The notes below the pieces were generated by a model that did no database searches, had not been told where the DNA came from, and was given only the letters and a program-made list of their open reading frames with translations. Of a stretch of 64,000 nucleotides of DNA, positions 33,695 to 42,856 are shown piece by piece. Both the position numbers and the translations under genes were made by a program. Position 1 is the stretch's first letter, and every line of letters begins with the position of its first letter. The DNA is from Pseudomonas oryzihabitans (GTDB lineage: Bacteria > Pseudomonadota > Gammaproteobacteria > Pseudomonadales > Pseudomonadaceae), in NCBI RefSeq assembly GCF_001518815.1, contig NZ_CP013987.1:2123501-2187500 (forward strand), given 5' to 3'.

Positions 33695-34002
33695 CTCCCG
33701 CCGATGAGGTGTGGCACGAGCTTGTGCTGCATGGCATCGGCGGGTGCACGATCCTCGAAGCAAAGGAGCGGCTGACCTACGCCGAGGCGATGGACTGGTA
33801 CGCCTACATCCGCCGGCGCGGCAGCCTGAACCTGGGCAATCGCCTGGAGCACGGCTTCGCCATGCTGGCCACGGTGCTGAGCCGGATCCATGGTGGCGAG
33901 GTAGAGATGGAAGCCTTCATGCCTTACGAGGCGGCCCTGACCCAGGAGCAGGACGACTGGTCGAGCATCTCCGTCGAGCGCGCCCGTGAAATCTGGCACT
34001 GA
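33691..34002 (+). CDS. Tail assembly chaperone extension (gpT-like part of frameshift product)
   Basis: After the -1 slip the protein continues LTPADEVWHELVLHG for another 103 residues, giving a G-T type fusion of about 227 residues (33320-33691 joined to 33691-34002). This region has no ATG near its start and no ribosome-binding site, so independent initiation (GTG at 33709) is unlikely. The segment ERLTYAEAMDWYAYIRRRGSLN is typical of the T part, which binds the tail tube while G binds the tape measure. Confidence 0.85.
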   Translation: MTPADEVWHELVLHGIGGCTILEAKERLTYAEAMDWYAYIRRRGSLNLGNRLEHGFAMLATVLSRIHGGEVEMEAFMPYEAALTQEQDDWSSISVERAREIWH

Positions 34003-34110
34003 ACCACCTAGGCGGCGGATCACGCCGCCGGTATGGCCTGTGACTTGTAAGACAATTCATAGCTGGTCTACCGTTTGTGAGCTAGTTATCACATGGAAGG
34101 CAGGTCAGAA

Positions 34111-34554
34111 ATGCGCATTATCTCGTTGGCCCTGGCGGCTCTGGTTCTCACAGGGTGTGCTCAGGAGGCGGTACGCAAGCAGACGCAGTCGGGGTACCCG
34201 GAGGGCATTTTCAAAGCCTCCTCGTCAGCGGATGTAAGGGGCAAAATAATAAATGGCTGTATTAATAAGGGTCTTCAAATTGAAGATTCTGGCGCCGGTC
34301 AAATTGTTTGCTCTAGGGAGCTTGATGGGCTCCAAGCGTCTTTCACTCAGATAGCTATTTCGAATAGCTATAGCACCACCCCTCAAATGAAAGTGAAGTT
34401 TGTCCCGGTGCAGGTTGGTGATGATGTGAGAGTCGTCGCATATCCTTGGGTGGAAAGTGTTATGCCTGGCGGACAAGTAAGGAAGGTCGAGGCGAACGGG
34501 AACAAAGATAGGAACGCTATACAGGGGTTCCTCAACTCACTTGGTGCAAGTTGA
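34111..34554 (+). CDS. Small lipoprotein, cargo within tail operon
   Basis: 147 residues from ATG 34111 (MRIISLALAALVLTGCAQEA). A signal peptide ends in the lipobox LTGC, so the mature protein is lipid-anchored. The region after residue ~40 is AT-rich compared with the surrounding tail genes, and the gene ends at its own strong terminator. Both suggest an inserted moron expressed from the lysogen. Prophage lipoproteins can block superinfection at DNA entry; that role is only a suggestion here. Confidence 0.75.
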   Translation: MRIISLALAALVLTGCAQEAVRKQTQSGYPEGIFKASSSADVRGKIINGCINKGLQIEDSGAGQIVCSRELDGLQASFTQIAISNSYSTTPQMKVKFVPVQVGDDVRVVAYPWVESVMPGGQVRKVEANGNKDRNAIQGFLNSLGAS

Positions 34555-34556
34555 AA

Positions 34557-34583
34557 TAAACCCGCTTCGGCGGGTTTTTTATT
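34557..34583 (+). terminator. Terminator after lipoprotein gene
   Basis: AAACCCGC / GCGGGTTT with a TTCG loop and a T run of six before ATTGG. It ends the lipoprotein message and must be overridden for tape measure expression. Confidence 0.85.
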
Positions 34584-34595
34584 GGTGGAGAAAAT

Positions 34596-37331
34596 ATGGC
34601 AACCCGCTCCCTCGGCAGTTTGACGCTTGACCTGGTTGCCAAGACCGGCGGCTTCGAGCAGGGCATGGACCGTGCCTCGCGCTCCATGCAGCGGTTCAAG
34701 ACCGAGACCACCAAGCAGCAGAACGATCTGGAAAAGCTGCTGGGCAAGATCGACCCGGTGGTGGGGCGCCTGGGCGAGCTGGACAAGATGGAGCAGCAGC
34801 TGGCGGCCCATCGAAAGGCCAATCGCCTGCCGGCCGACGACTATGCCGAGTACCTGGGCAAGCTCAACGCCATGCGCGACGGCCTGACCGGCGCGAGCGC
34901 GGCGAATGAAAAGTACACCATGAGCGCCAAGGCCCAGGCCGCGGCGCTGCGTGGCGTGCCTGCGCAGTTCACCGACATCGTGGTCAGCCTGCAGGCCGGC
35001 CAGCAGCCTTTGCAGGTGCTGCTGCAGCAGGGCGGCCAGCTCAAGGACATGTTCGGCGGCATCGGGCCGGCGGCTCGCGCCCTGGGCGGCTACGTCGCCG
35101 GCATGGTCAATCCCTTCACGCTGCTTGCGGCAGCCGCCGGGGTGCTGGCGCTGGCCTACAAGCAGGGCAGCGCCGAGCAAGACGCCTTCCGTGTGTCCTT
35201 GGTCTCCACCGGCAACCTAGCCGGCAAGAACACCGGGCAGATGGCTGACCTGGCCAAGGATGTCAGCGGTGTGACCGGTACCACCGGCGCCGCTGCCGAA
35301 GCTCTTGCGCAACTGGTGGCCACCGGATCGCTGACCAGCGATCAATTCAAGGACATGGCGATCGCCGCCGTGGCCTGGGAGTCTGCTACCGGGAAGGCCG
35401 TGGCCGACACCGTTGCCGAGTTCAAGCGGCTGGCCGACGAGCCTACCAAGGCTTCGGCCGCGCTGAACGAGCAATACAACTACCTCACTGCCGCGGTCTA
35501 TCAGCAGATCCAGGCGCTGGAAGAGCAGGGCAACAAGACAGCCGCTGCCAACCTGGCCGAGGCGACCTATGCCGGCGCCCTTCAAGAGCGCGCCAAGGGC
35601 ATCAAGGAAAACCTCGGCACTATCGAGGCGGCCTGGAAAGGCATCACCAGCACAGCCAAGTCGGCCTGGGATGCGATGCTCGACATCGGGCGCGAGAAGT
35701 CGCTGCAGCAGGAGATCACTCAGCTAAGCGAGTTCATCGAGAAGCGCCAGAAGCTCGGCGGCTATGACAACACGGCGTACCAGGCAAAGCTGGACCTGCT
35801 GATTAAGCAGAGGGACGCGGCCAATGCTGAGTCGAAGGCGCAGGGCGAGTCGGCGGAAACAGAGCGCAACGCCATTCAGGCGGTGAATACGCTGCACCAG
35901 AGCTACCTGTCCAACCTCGACAAGGAAGGGAAGAAAAAGCTCGAGATTCAGAAGCTCGACCAGGCGCGCATCCAGGCGCTGAAGGGTGTCAATGTCGACA
36001 CCGCTGCGATCGAGCGCGACTACGCGGCGGCGCGCGCGGGTATCGAGGACAAATACAAGGAGAAGGCAGCCCCGCGGGCCAAGGCCTACACCGACGACGA
36101 AGCCACTCGAACTCTTCTGGCTCTGCGTCAGCAGCAGAGCAGCCTGGAAGAGCAGCTTTCCAGTACCAACAAGCTAACCGGCGCTCAGCAGAAGCTCGTG
36201 CAGTTCGAGCAGCAGATCGCTGACCTCAAGACGAAGCAGACGCTGACGGCAGACCAGCAAAGCCTGCTGGCCAGCCAGGACCAGATCAAGGCACAGCTGC
36301 AGAAAAATGCTGCTATCGAACAGGAGATCGCCCAGAAGCAGGAGCTGCAAAGGCTCACAGAGCGGGCAGCACAGCTCGATGCTTCGATTGCCAACTCCTT
36401 GGCCTCGCAGCAGGAGCAGTATGGCCGTCAGTTGGACGGCGCCGGTATGGGCGACCAGTACCGAGATCGACTGAACCAGCAGAAGGCGATCTATCGGGAG
36501 TTTCAGCGCTACCGCGAGCAGCTGGACAAGGCCACGCCGAAAGACCTTCTTGGGAGTGAGCAGTACAGCGCTGCTGTCGAGAAGATCCAGGCTGGCCTGA
36601 ACGATGCTCTTAGAAGTCATGAGTCCTACTACTCGCAGCTCGACCAGCTCAACCAAGACTGGACTAAGGGCGCCGGTGATGCTTGGAATAACTACGTTTC
36701 TGAGGCCAAGAACGTAGCCAAACAAACTCAGGACCTATTCAGAACTGCATTTTCCGGTGCTGAAGACGCAATTGTGAATTTCGTGAAGACAGGCAAGTTG
36801 TCATTTTCTGATCTGGCCAATTCCATAATCACCGACCTGATACGAATCCAAGTCAGGCAAGCCTTGGTTTCCGGTCTGAGTGCCGCCTATAGCGCCTATG
36901 GTGGTGGCTTTACTTCTCTGTTCAGCGCTGCTCAGGCGAATGGCGGGGCATGGGAAAGCGGAATTCAGAAGTTTGCGAATGGCGGAGCCTTCACCAATCA
37001 GGTCGTGTCGACGCCGACCGCTTTTGCTCATTCGGGTGGTCTTGGCCTAATGGGTGAGGCCGGCCCTGAGGCAATTATGCCGCTGACTCGTAGTGCTGAC
37101 GGCTCGCTAGGTGTGAAGGCTTTGTCCGGCGGCGGTACTGGCGTTGCTGGTGCTGTTGCGGCAAACGTCGGCGGTGTCAGCCAGACCTTCCACATCAACG
37201 GCGACGTCAGCCCGGAAACGGTGCGGATGATCGAGCAGGCAACAGCCAGAGGCGCGCAGCAAGGTTATCAGCTGGTGCTTAAGGACCTCAGTCGCAACGG
37301 GCCGGCCCGGCAGATGCTCAGGCGCGGATAA
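34596..37331 (+). CDS. Tail tape measure protein
   Basis: 911 residues. N-terminal helical region (ASRSMQRFKTETTKQQ), a hydrophobic stretch around residues 165-190 (AGMVNPFTLLAAAAGVLALAYK), a long coiled-coil-rich centre (repeated Q/L/E heptads, 480-600), and the lambda-type tape measure C-terminus (FVKTGKLSFSDLANSIITDLIRIQVRQALVSGL). It sets tail length and travels with the DNA into the cell. Confidence 0.95.
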   Translation: MATRSLGSLTLDLVAKTGGFEQGMDRASRSMQRFKTETTKQQNDLEKLLGKIDPVVGRLGELDKMEQQLAAHRKANRLPADDYAEYLGKLNAMRDGLTGASAANEKYTMSAKAQAAALRGVPAQFTDIVVSLQAGQQPLQVLLQQGGQLKDMFGGIGPAARALGGYVAGMVNPFTLLAAAAGVLALAYKQGSAEQDAFRVSLVSTGNLAGKNTGQMADLAKDVSGVTGTTGAAAEALAQLVATGSLTSDQFKDMAIAAVAWESATGKAVADTVAEFKRLADEPTKASAALNEQYNYLTAAVYQQIQALEEQGNKTAAANLAEATYAGALQERAKGIKENLGTIEAAWKGITSTAKSAWDAMLDIGREKSLQQEITQLSEFIEKRQKLGGYDNTAYQAKLDLLIKQRDAANAESKAQGESAETERNAIQAVNTLHQSYLSNLDKEGKKKLEIQKLDQARIQALKGVNVDTAAIERDYAAARAGIEDKYKEKAAPRAKAYTDDEATRTLLALRQQQSSLEEQLSSTNKLTGAQQKLVQFEQQIADLKTKQTLTADQQSLLASQDQIKAQLQKNAAIEQEIAQKQELQRLTERAAQLDASIANSLASQQEQYGRQLDGAGMGDQYRDRLNQQKAIYREFQRYREQLDKATPKDLLGSEQYSAAVEKIQAGLNDALRSHESYYSQLDQLNQDWTKGAGDAWNNYVSEAKNVAKQTQDLFRTAFSGAEDAIVNFVKTGKLSFSDLANSIITDLIRIQVRQALVSGLSAAYSAYGGGFTSLFSAAQANGGAWESGIQKFANGGAFTNQVVSTPTAFAHSGGLGLMGEAGPEAIMPLTRSADGSLGVKALSGGGTGVAGAVAANVGGVSQTFHINGDVSPETVRMIEQATARGAQQGYQLVLKDLSRNGPARQMLRRG

Positions 37332-37343
37332 TCAGGAGTAACC

Positions 37344-37928
37344 ATGGCTATAGACTGGCCCGCCGATCTTGTTCCCAACGAGATGACCTTCGGCTGCGTC
37401 TACAACAATCGCGCCTTCACCTCAACGCTGTCCAACGCGCAGCAGGTGGTCGGCTACCCGGGCGACTACTGGCAGTGCCAGCTCTCGTTCTCCGGACTGA
37501 CCAGGGACCGCCACCGCCTGCTGACGGCCATGCTCGGCCGCCTGCGTGGCATGACCGGTACCGTCCGAGTGCCGGCCTGGGACCGCCTACGCACCGACGA
37601 CATCGGCGCCCCGGTGGTTGCTGCCGGCCCGGCCTTCGCCGCGTTCCTGCAACTGCAAGGCATGACGCCCAGCAAGAAGGTCTTCAGCCAAGGCGACTAC
37701 TTGACTGTGGCCGGCGAGATGTTCGAGGTGGTGCAGGACGCTACCAGTGACTCGGCCGGCAAGGCTACGGTCAGTGTCAACAAGCCGATCCGCAAGGCCC
37801 TGGCTGCCGGTGCCGCCGTGGAGTACCGCACTCCCTACTCGGAAATGCGCCGGGTCGACAATACCAACAGCTCCAGCGTGCAGCCCATGGTGGCCAGCCT
37901 GAGCCTGCAGTTCCGCGAGGCCTTCTGA
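37344..37928 (+). CDS. Minor tail protein, D3-like
   Basis: 194 residues (MAIDWPADLVPNEMTFGCVY). The PGDYWQCQLSFSGLTRDRHRLLTAMLGRLRG block and the final VASLSLQFREAF fit a distal-tail type protein that follows the tape measure in D3-like Pseudomonas phages. No more specific family assignment. One-base overlap with the next gene. Confidence 0.7.
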   Translation: MAIDWPADLVPNEMTFGCVYNNRAFTSTLSNAQQVVGYPGDYWQCQLSFSGLTRDRHRLLTAMLGRLRGMTGTVRVPAWDRLRTDDIGAPVVAAGPAFAAFLQLQGMTPSKKVFSQGDYLTVAGEMFEVVQDATSDSAGKATVSVNKPIRKALAAGAAVEYRTPYSEMRRVDNTNSSSVQPMVASLSLQFREAF

Positions 37929-38527
37929 TGGCGACCAGCTTCCCCTTTAGCCAGGCGGTGGTGGACATCATCGCTCAGGGCAACTTCCGCGCGGTCTACG
38001 CTGCGCAGCTCGACTTCGTCGACGGCATGGTCTACGCCCACACCGGCCTGGGCGACCTTGTGGTGGACGGCATCACCTACCAGGGCGTGGGAAAGTTTGG
38101 CGAGGTAGGTCAGAGCCAGGAGAGCAGCAACAGCAGCTCACCGATGAGCATTGAGCTCACGCTCAACGGCCTGGACACCGCAATTCTCAGCTCCACGACC
38201 ATCAAGGGCTGCCGCGGGCGCCCGGCGCGCCTGCTGTTCATCGTGATGGATGAAGCGGGCAACTACGCGGCCGACGTGCTGTTCTCCGGCCGGATGGATG
38301 CCGCCCAGATCGCCTACGGCGGCAACAGCGAGGACGGCAACAAGATTACCGTCACCCTGATCGACCGCATGGCCGAGTGGAGCCGCACCGGTACCGAGCG
38401 CTGGACCGACGAGAGTCACCGCGCGCGCCATGAGGGCGACCGCTTCTTCTTCGCCGTGGCCCAGCTCGCCAGCTGGCCGATTTACTGGGGCTCCGGCAAG
38501 GACGCGCCTTCCTTCACCTACGAGTAG
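37928..38527 (+). CDS. Tail protein, DUF2163-like
   Basis: 199 residues. YAAQLDFVDGMVYAHTGLGDLVVDGITYQGVG and ELTLNGLDTAILSS resemble the N-terminal part of DUF2163/BR0599-type tail hub proteins, which sit between distal tail protein and the tip peptidase. The next gene encodes the expected peptidase-like protein. Confidence 0.7.
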   Translation: MATSFPFSQAVVDIIAQGNFRAVYAAQLDFVDGMVYAHTGLGDLVVDGITYQGVGKFGEVGQSQESSNSSSPMSIELTLNGLDTAILSSTTIKGCRGRPARLLFIVMDEAGNYAADVLFSGRMDAAQIAYGGNSEDGNKITVTLIDRMAEWSRTGTERWTDESHRARHEGDRFFFAVAQLASWPIYWGSGKDAPSFTYE

Positions 38528-38531
38528 CGCG

Positions 38532-38930
38532 ATGCGACATCCCGACTGGACCCTCAAGCTTTCCGACACGATCAAGGCCGCCTCCGAGCGGCCTTTTTCA
38601 TGGGGCGAGTTCGACTGCTGCACCTTCGCCGCCGACTGCGCCGTAGCGGTGTGCAGTGTCGACCCGGCCGAAGCCTACCGGGGCAAGTACAAGACCGAGC
38701 GCGGGGCAAAGAAGGCCATCGTCAAGCGCCACGGCAGTGTCGAGGGCGTGCTGGACGCCTACTTCAGCCGGATCAACCCGGCCTTCATTCAGCGCGGCGA
38801 CCTGGTGACCTACCAGGGGCCGAACGGCCTGAGCGTGGCCGTGCGCTGGGCAAACGAATACTGGTCCGCCTGTGAGGGTGGAGTCGCGCGCGTCGAGTGC
38901 ACACCGCAGGCAGCCTGGAGAGTCGAGTAA
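38532..38930 (+). CDS. DUF6950 tail-tip protein, papain-like fold
   Basis: 132 residues from ATG 38532 (MRHPDWTLKLSDTIKAAS). FSWGEFDCCTFAADC carries the candidate catalytic cysteine of the NlpC/P60-related tail-tip proteins, and GDLVTYQGPNG follows. It occupies the lambda gpK slot and may open peptidoglycan at infection. An intrinsic-terminator-like hairpin overlaps codons ~15-23. Confidence 0.75.
   Translation: MRHPDWTLKLSDTIKAASERPFSWGEFDCCTFAADCAVAVCSVDPAEAYRGKYKTERGAKKAIVKRHGSVEGVLDAYFSRINPAFIQRGDLVTYQGPNGLSVAVRWANEYWSACEGGVARVECTPQAAWRVE
38574..38598 (+). terminator. Terminator-like hairpin inside tail-tip gene
   Basis: AAGGCCGC / GCGGCCTT with loop CTCCGA... and five T residues, within the coding region of the DUF6950 gene. 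Unusual location; may be a remnant of an insertion junction or be silenced by translation and antitermination. Confidence 0.55.
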
Positions 38931-41863
38931 TGGGGCAGGGAGTCAGCAAGGTCGCCCAGGTCGCCATCGGTGCCGTCGTCGGCTTCATGAGCGGCGGCCC
39001 CTGGGGCGCTGCCATCGGCGCGGGCCTGGCCCTGTATTCGGCCAACCAACAGGCCAAGCTCAACACCGATACCGCACAGCAGCAGGAGCCATCCGCACAG
39101 ACCGTCCGCAGCTCCAAGGCGGCGTGCCGCTACCTGCTCGGCCGGGTGAGCACCGGCGGCCTGCTGGCCTGGGCCCAGGAGCAGAAGGGGCCGGAGGGCG
39201 ACGGCGAGTGGCTGCACCTGGTGTATGTGCTGGCCGAGGGTGCCATTGCCGGCGTGGACCAGATCCTGCTGGGCGAGGAAGACATCAACGCCTACGGCGA
39301 CAGCGCCACCTTCGAGGTGGTGATCAACCCGACCCAGCCCAATGCCTTCCTGCTGGCCAACTGCCCGGATTGGAAGGATAGCCAGATCGGCCGTGGCCTG
39401 AGCTTTGTGCGCCTTTCGCTGCGCTACAGCGCCGAGCGCTTCCCCTCGGGTATCCCGGACGTGCGCTTCATCGTGCGCGGCCGGACCGACATCTACGACC
39501 CCCGCAACGGGATCACCGGCTACAGCGAGAACACCGCGCTTCATCTGCTCTGGTACCTACGCGCCCGCTGCAACGTGCCGGACGACGAGATCGTATTCCC
39601 CAGCTTCGCGGACGGCGCCAACGTTTCCGAGGAGGTGGTGAGCAACGCCGACGGCACCTCCAGCTCGCGCTACGTGACCTCCTGCGCCATCGGCGCGGAT
39701 GAGCAGCGCACCCAGGTCCTGCAGAAGCTGGAACAGGCATGCGGCGGCCAGCTGGTGCGCGTGGGCGGCAAGTGGTCGCTGCAGGTCGGCGCCTACTACG
39801 GTCCCTACGATTTCACCATCACCGAGGACATGGTGATTGGTACCGTCAGTGGATCCACCGAAGTCAGCAACGACTCGGCGATCAACATCATCCGCGGCAC
39901 CTTCATGGATCCAGCCCAGGCCTGGGCGGACACCGACTATCCCGAGGTCCGGATTGCTGAGTGGGTGGCTGAGGATGGCGGCGAAGCGGCCGAGACCCTG
40001 TCGTTCAGCTACATCACCGACCCGTACCAGGCCCAGCGCCTGGCCAACATGGAACTGCGCCGGCGCCGGGCCGGGGGTACGCTGTCGATCCCGCTGAACT
40101 TCAACGGCTACAACTGCCGGCCCGGTCGCGTGGTGCGCGTGAACCTGCCCAGCCTGAACATCGATGGCGAGTTCATCGTCCAGGACTGGACCATGACTGC
40201 CACCGGCGGCTGCACGGTCAACGTCTCCCAGTACGATGCCGAGATGTTCGGCGATGCCGTGGGCAAGCCCTACAACCCGATCGGCTTCATCAGCCTGCCC
40301 ACCGGCGGCATCGGTACGCCTACTGGCCTAACCTGGACGCCTGCGGACAAGGCCGAGGTGAGCCAGGGTGTTCTGTCATGGGTGGCGCCTACCCAAGGGA
40401 GCGTGCAGGGCTACGTGGTCACTGTGCGCCAGGGCGCCAAGGCGGTGCAGTCCAAGACGCTGGCGGCTGACTCGCTGCAGATCTCGTTCAACGACCTGCC
40501 GGCTGGCAACTACACCATGAGCGTGGCCGCTGTGGGGCCGCTGGCGCGCTCGGGCGAGGTGAGCATCACCGTCAGCATCGATGGCCCGCCGATCCCGGAG
40601 AAGGTCGCGGTCTACGCCAACATCGACGCCATCACCCTGGTGCCGAGCAACCCGCTGCACGGCCTCAACGGCGGCACCTACGAATACTGGTTCAGCACCG
40701 ATCCGAAGGCGACCGCGGACAAGGCTACTTTCCTGGGCCAGGGCCTGAGCTTTACCCACACCGGGCTGGCCTTCTACTCGAACTACTACTACTTCATCCG
40801 GACCCGCAACGCCTACGGCGTGAGTGCGTTCCTGAAGGTGAACGCCGCGACCAGCCAGGACGTCGGCGCGATCCTCAACGGCCTCACCGGCAAGATCACC
40901 AAGACCCAGTTGGGCGGTGACCTGCTGAAGTCGGTGAACTCGATCGACAGCCTGGTGCCCCTGGTGTGGACCTCCAGCGCCACCTATAAAAAAGGGCAGA
41001 TCGTCGCCTACACCGATGGTCGGCTCTACAGCTGGAACGGGGATAAAGACGGTAACGAGACGCCCCCAGGGACGAAGTGGGTAGACGCAGGGCAGGGCAT
41101 CGCCCAGGCCGGCGCCGTGGCTGCTCAGGTGAACAAGAACACCCAGGACATCAGCACGCTGGATGGCCGCGTGAAGGCCCAAGCCGAGAGCGTCAATGGG
41201 CTGGTGGCCAGTATCTCGCCGGTAGGTGCCGGTGATGCCGATTGGGGCGCCGGTGATGCCAACGTCTACGCGGGCACCATCACCGTACAGTCGGTAGCCG
41301 CGAACGACAATCTGGCCCAGGCGCGCCGCATCGACACGGTGGAATCCACCATCGGCCAGAACGCTGCCGCGGTCCAGGTTACCCAGGAGGCGATCGTCCA
41401 GCAGGGCAACTCGCTAAATGGCCTGGCTACACGGATCTCCTCGTCCTACTCCATCAAGACCGAGATCACCGCCAATGGCCAGCGCTACGCCGCGGGCATC
41501 GCCCTGGGTGTGGACTACTCAGGCGGAGACGTCATGAGCCAGTTCCTGGTGATGGCTACGCGGTTCGCAGTGCTCAACACCGATGGCACCACGGTCACCT
41601 CGCCATTCGTGGTCCAGGGCGGCCAGACCATCATCAACGTGGCGCTGATCGGTGACGGCACGATCACCAACGCCAAGATCGGCAACACCATCCAGTCGAA
41701 CGACTACGTGGAAGGCCAGACCGGCTGGCGGCTCAACAAGAACGGCAGCTTCGAGATCAACGGCTCGATCGCCGGCGAAGGGCGGTTGAACATCAACAAT
41801 GTCCGGCTGACGATGTACGACGAGAACAACCGGCTTCGACTGCTGATTGGGAGGCCGTTGTAA
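38930..41863 (+). CDS. Tail tip/host specificity protein (gpJ-like)
   Basis: 977 residues from ATG 38930 (MGQGVSKVAQVAIGA). An N-terminal glycine-rich hydrophobic stretch and the hub domain (KAACRYLLGRVSTGGLLAWAQ, IRGTFMDPAQAW) are followed near residues 460-640 by fibronectin type III-like repeats (GYVVTVRQGAK, YEYWFSTDPKATADK) and a C-terminal region with a DUF1983-like helical-to-beta part (NKNTQDISTLDGRVKAQAESVNGL). This is the central fibre binding the host receptor. Confidence 0.9.
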   Translation: MGQGVSKVAQVAIGAVVGFMSGGPWGAAIGAGLALYSANQQAKLNTDTAQQQEPSAQTVRSSKAACRYLLGRVSTGGLLAWAQEQKGPEGDGEWLHLVYVLAEGAIAGVDQILLGEEDINAYGDSATFEVVINPTQPNAFLLANCPDWKDSQIGRGLSFVRLSLRYSAERFPSGIPDVRFIVRGRTDIYDPRNGITGYSENTALHLLWYLRARCNVPDDEIVFPSFADGANVSEEVVSNADGTSSSRYVTSCAIGADEQRTQVLQKLEQACGGQLVRVGGKWSLQVGAYYGPYDFTITEDMVIGTVSGSTEVSNDSAINIIRGTFMDPAQAWADTDYPEVRIAEWVAEDGGEAAETLSFSYITDPYQAQRLANMELRRRRAGGTLSIPLNFNGYNCRPGRVVRVNLPSLNIDGEFIVQDWTMTATGGCTVNVSQYDAEMFGDAVGKPYNPIGFISLPTGGIGTPTGLTWTPADKAEVSQGVLSWVAPTQGSVQGYVVTVRQGAKAVQSKTLAADSLQISFNDLPAGNYTMSVAAVGPLARSGEVSITVSIDGPPIPEKVAVYANIDAITLVPSNPLHGLNGGTYEYWFSTDPKATADKATFLGQGLSFTHTGLAFYSNYYYFIRTRNAYGVSAFLKVNAATSQDVGAILNGLTGKITKTQLGGDLLKSVNSIDSLVPLVWTSSATYKKGQIVAYTDGRLYSWNGDKDGNETPPGTKWVDAGQGIAQAGAVAAQVNKNTQDISTLDGRVKAQAESVNGLVASISPVGAGDADWGAGDANVYAGTITVQSVAANDNLAQARRIDTVESTIGQNAAAVQVTQEAIVQQGNSLNGLATRISSSYSIKTEITANGQRYAAGIALGVDYSGGDVMSQFLVMATRFAVLNTDGTTVTSPFVVQGGQTIINVALIGDGTITNAKIGNTIQSNDYVEGQTGWRLNKNGSFEINGSIAGEGRLNINNVRLTMYDENNRLRLLIGRPL

Positions 41864-42150
41864 TGGCGGCCTACGACTTCATCCTCAACGATGCAAGCGG
41901 GCGGAGGATCTTGGATCGCGCCCGCTTCGCCCTACGGATCATCCACAGGGGCGTCGTCACCAACCCGACCAACAACTTCACCACGAAGACCTACGACGTG
42001 CCCGGGGACCTGGGGTCGCGCTACATGATCTGGGTGCAGGAAGAGAAGCAGGGATATGGCATCCCGGCCTACCGTGTCGATGGCCGACGCGTGACCCTCA
42101 ACCTGACCGGCAACCAGTCGGCATTGATATTGGCGGTGTCCTTCGGATGA
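41863..42150 (+). CDS. Small tail protein
   Basis: 95 residues (MAAYDFILNDASGRRILD), beta-rich (VTLNLTGNQSALILAVSFG). It shares one base with the gpJ-like stop and four with the next gene. A minor tail-tip or fibre-associated protein by position; no family recognised. Confidence 0.65.
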   Translation: MAAYDFILNDASGRRILDRARFALRIIHRGVVTNPTNNFTTKTYDVPGDLGSRYMIWVQEEKQGYGIPAYRVDGRRVTLNLTGNQSALILAVSFG

Positions 42151-42854
42151 GCTACGCCATTCAGCTGTTCAACGACCAGAACGCCCTGGTGCTCGACGGC
42201 CAGAACTCCCTGCTGCACTGGCTTTTCACCGCTCAATACACCGTAGGGGCCAACACCAACAAACCGATCCAGGTGAACTGGCCGCAGGTCGTCACCAGCC
42301 AGCAGCCGCCCATGGTCTTTCAGAAGCTGCAGGCCGGCGCCTATGGGTGCGGCAACTTCAGGCAGCTCGGTAGCCCTGGTAACTGGACGGGCATGAGCAT
42401 CAGCCCTGACATCGTCGGCAGTACCCAGACCTATACCTATTGCGTCGCGGTATTCATGCCGCCACGCAGTTCGGGCGCCTGGGGCGTGCAGATGTGGGAT
42501 GACCAGGGTGGGCTCATCCTAGACGCTGGCTATCCGCAGATGGTCTTCCAGTACGCCACCCGAACCTATCGGCGCGACGGACCGATAAACCAGTCTGGCT
42601 ACAACCGCACCTGGTACTGGACTACCACCGAAAACTTCTCGGTCAGCGCCAACAGCTACGTTCTGATTTCAAACTTCACCGGCTATCTGCTCGATGGTGC
42701 CGGCGTGGGCAACGTCGCCACCTATGGCTATTTCCGAGCCACCACCACGGTGGCGCAGTACTACCAGAACTACGACATTCTCGGCTCGCCGTCAGGGAAT
42801 GATCCCTATTTCAACTGGCCGTTCATCTATGCGGTCCCCAGTCATGAGGCCTGA
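42147..42854 (+). CDS. Tail fibre-associated protein, unknown
   Basis: 235 residues from ATG 42147 (MSYAIQLFNDQNALVLDG). Beta-rich, aromatic and asparagine-rich (YNRTWYWTTTENF, QNYDILGSPSGN), as in phage tail fibre or decoration proteins. The first 20 residues resemble short repeats found in tail-tip partners of gpJ in Pseudomonas phages. Its function is inferred from position. Confidence 0.6.
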   Translation: MSYAIQLFNDQNALVLDGQNSLLHWLFTAQYTVGANTNKPIQVNWPQVVTSQQPPMVFQKLQAGAYGCGNFRQLGSPGNWTGMSISPDIVGSTQTYTYCVAVFMPPRSSGAWGVQMWDDQGGLILDAGYPQMVFQYATRTYRRDGPINQSGYNRTWYWTTTENFSVSANSYVLISNFTGYLLDGAGVGNVATYGYFRATTTVAQYYQNYDILGSPSGNDPYFNWPFIYAVPSHEA

Positions 42855-42856
42855 CC

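Noticed and set aside
40376..41182. 268-codon minus-strand frame within the gpJ-like gene
   Set aside because: Complement of the fibronectin-like region; no independent evidence.
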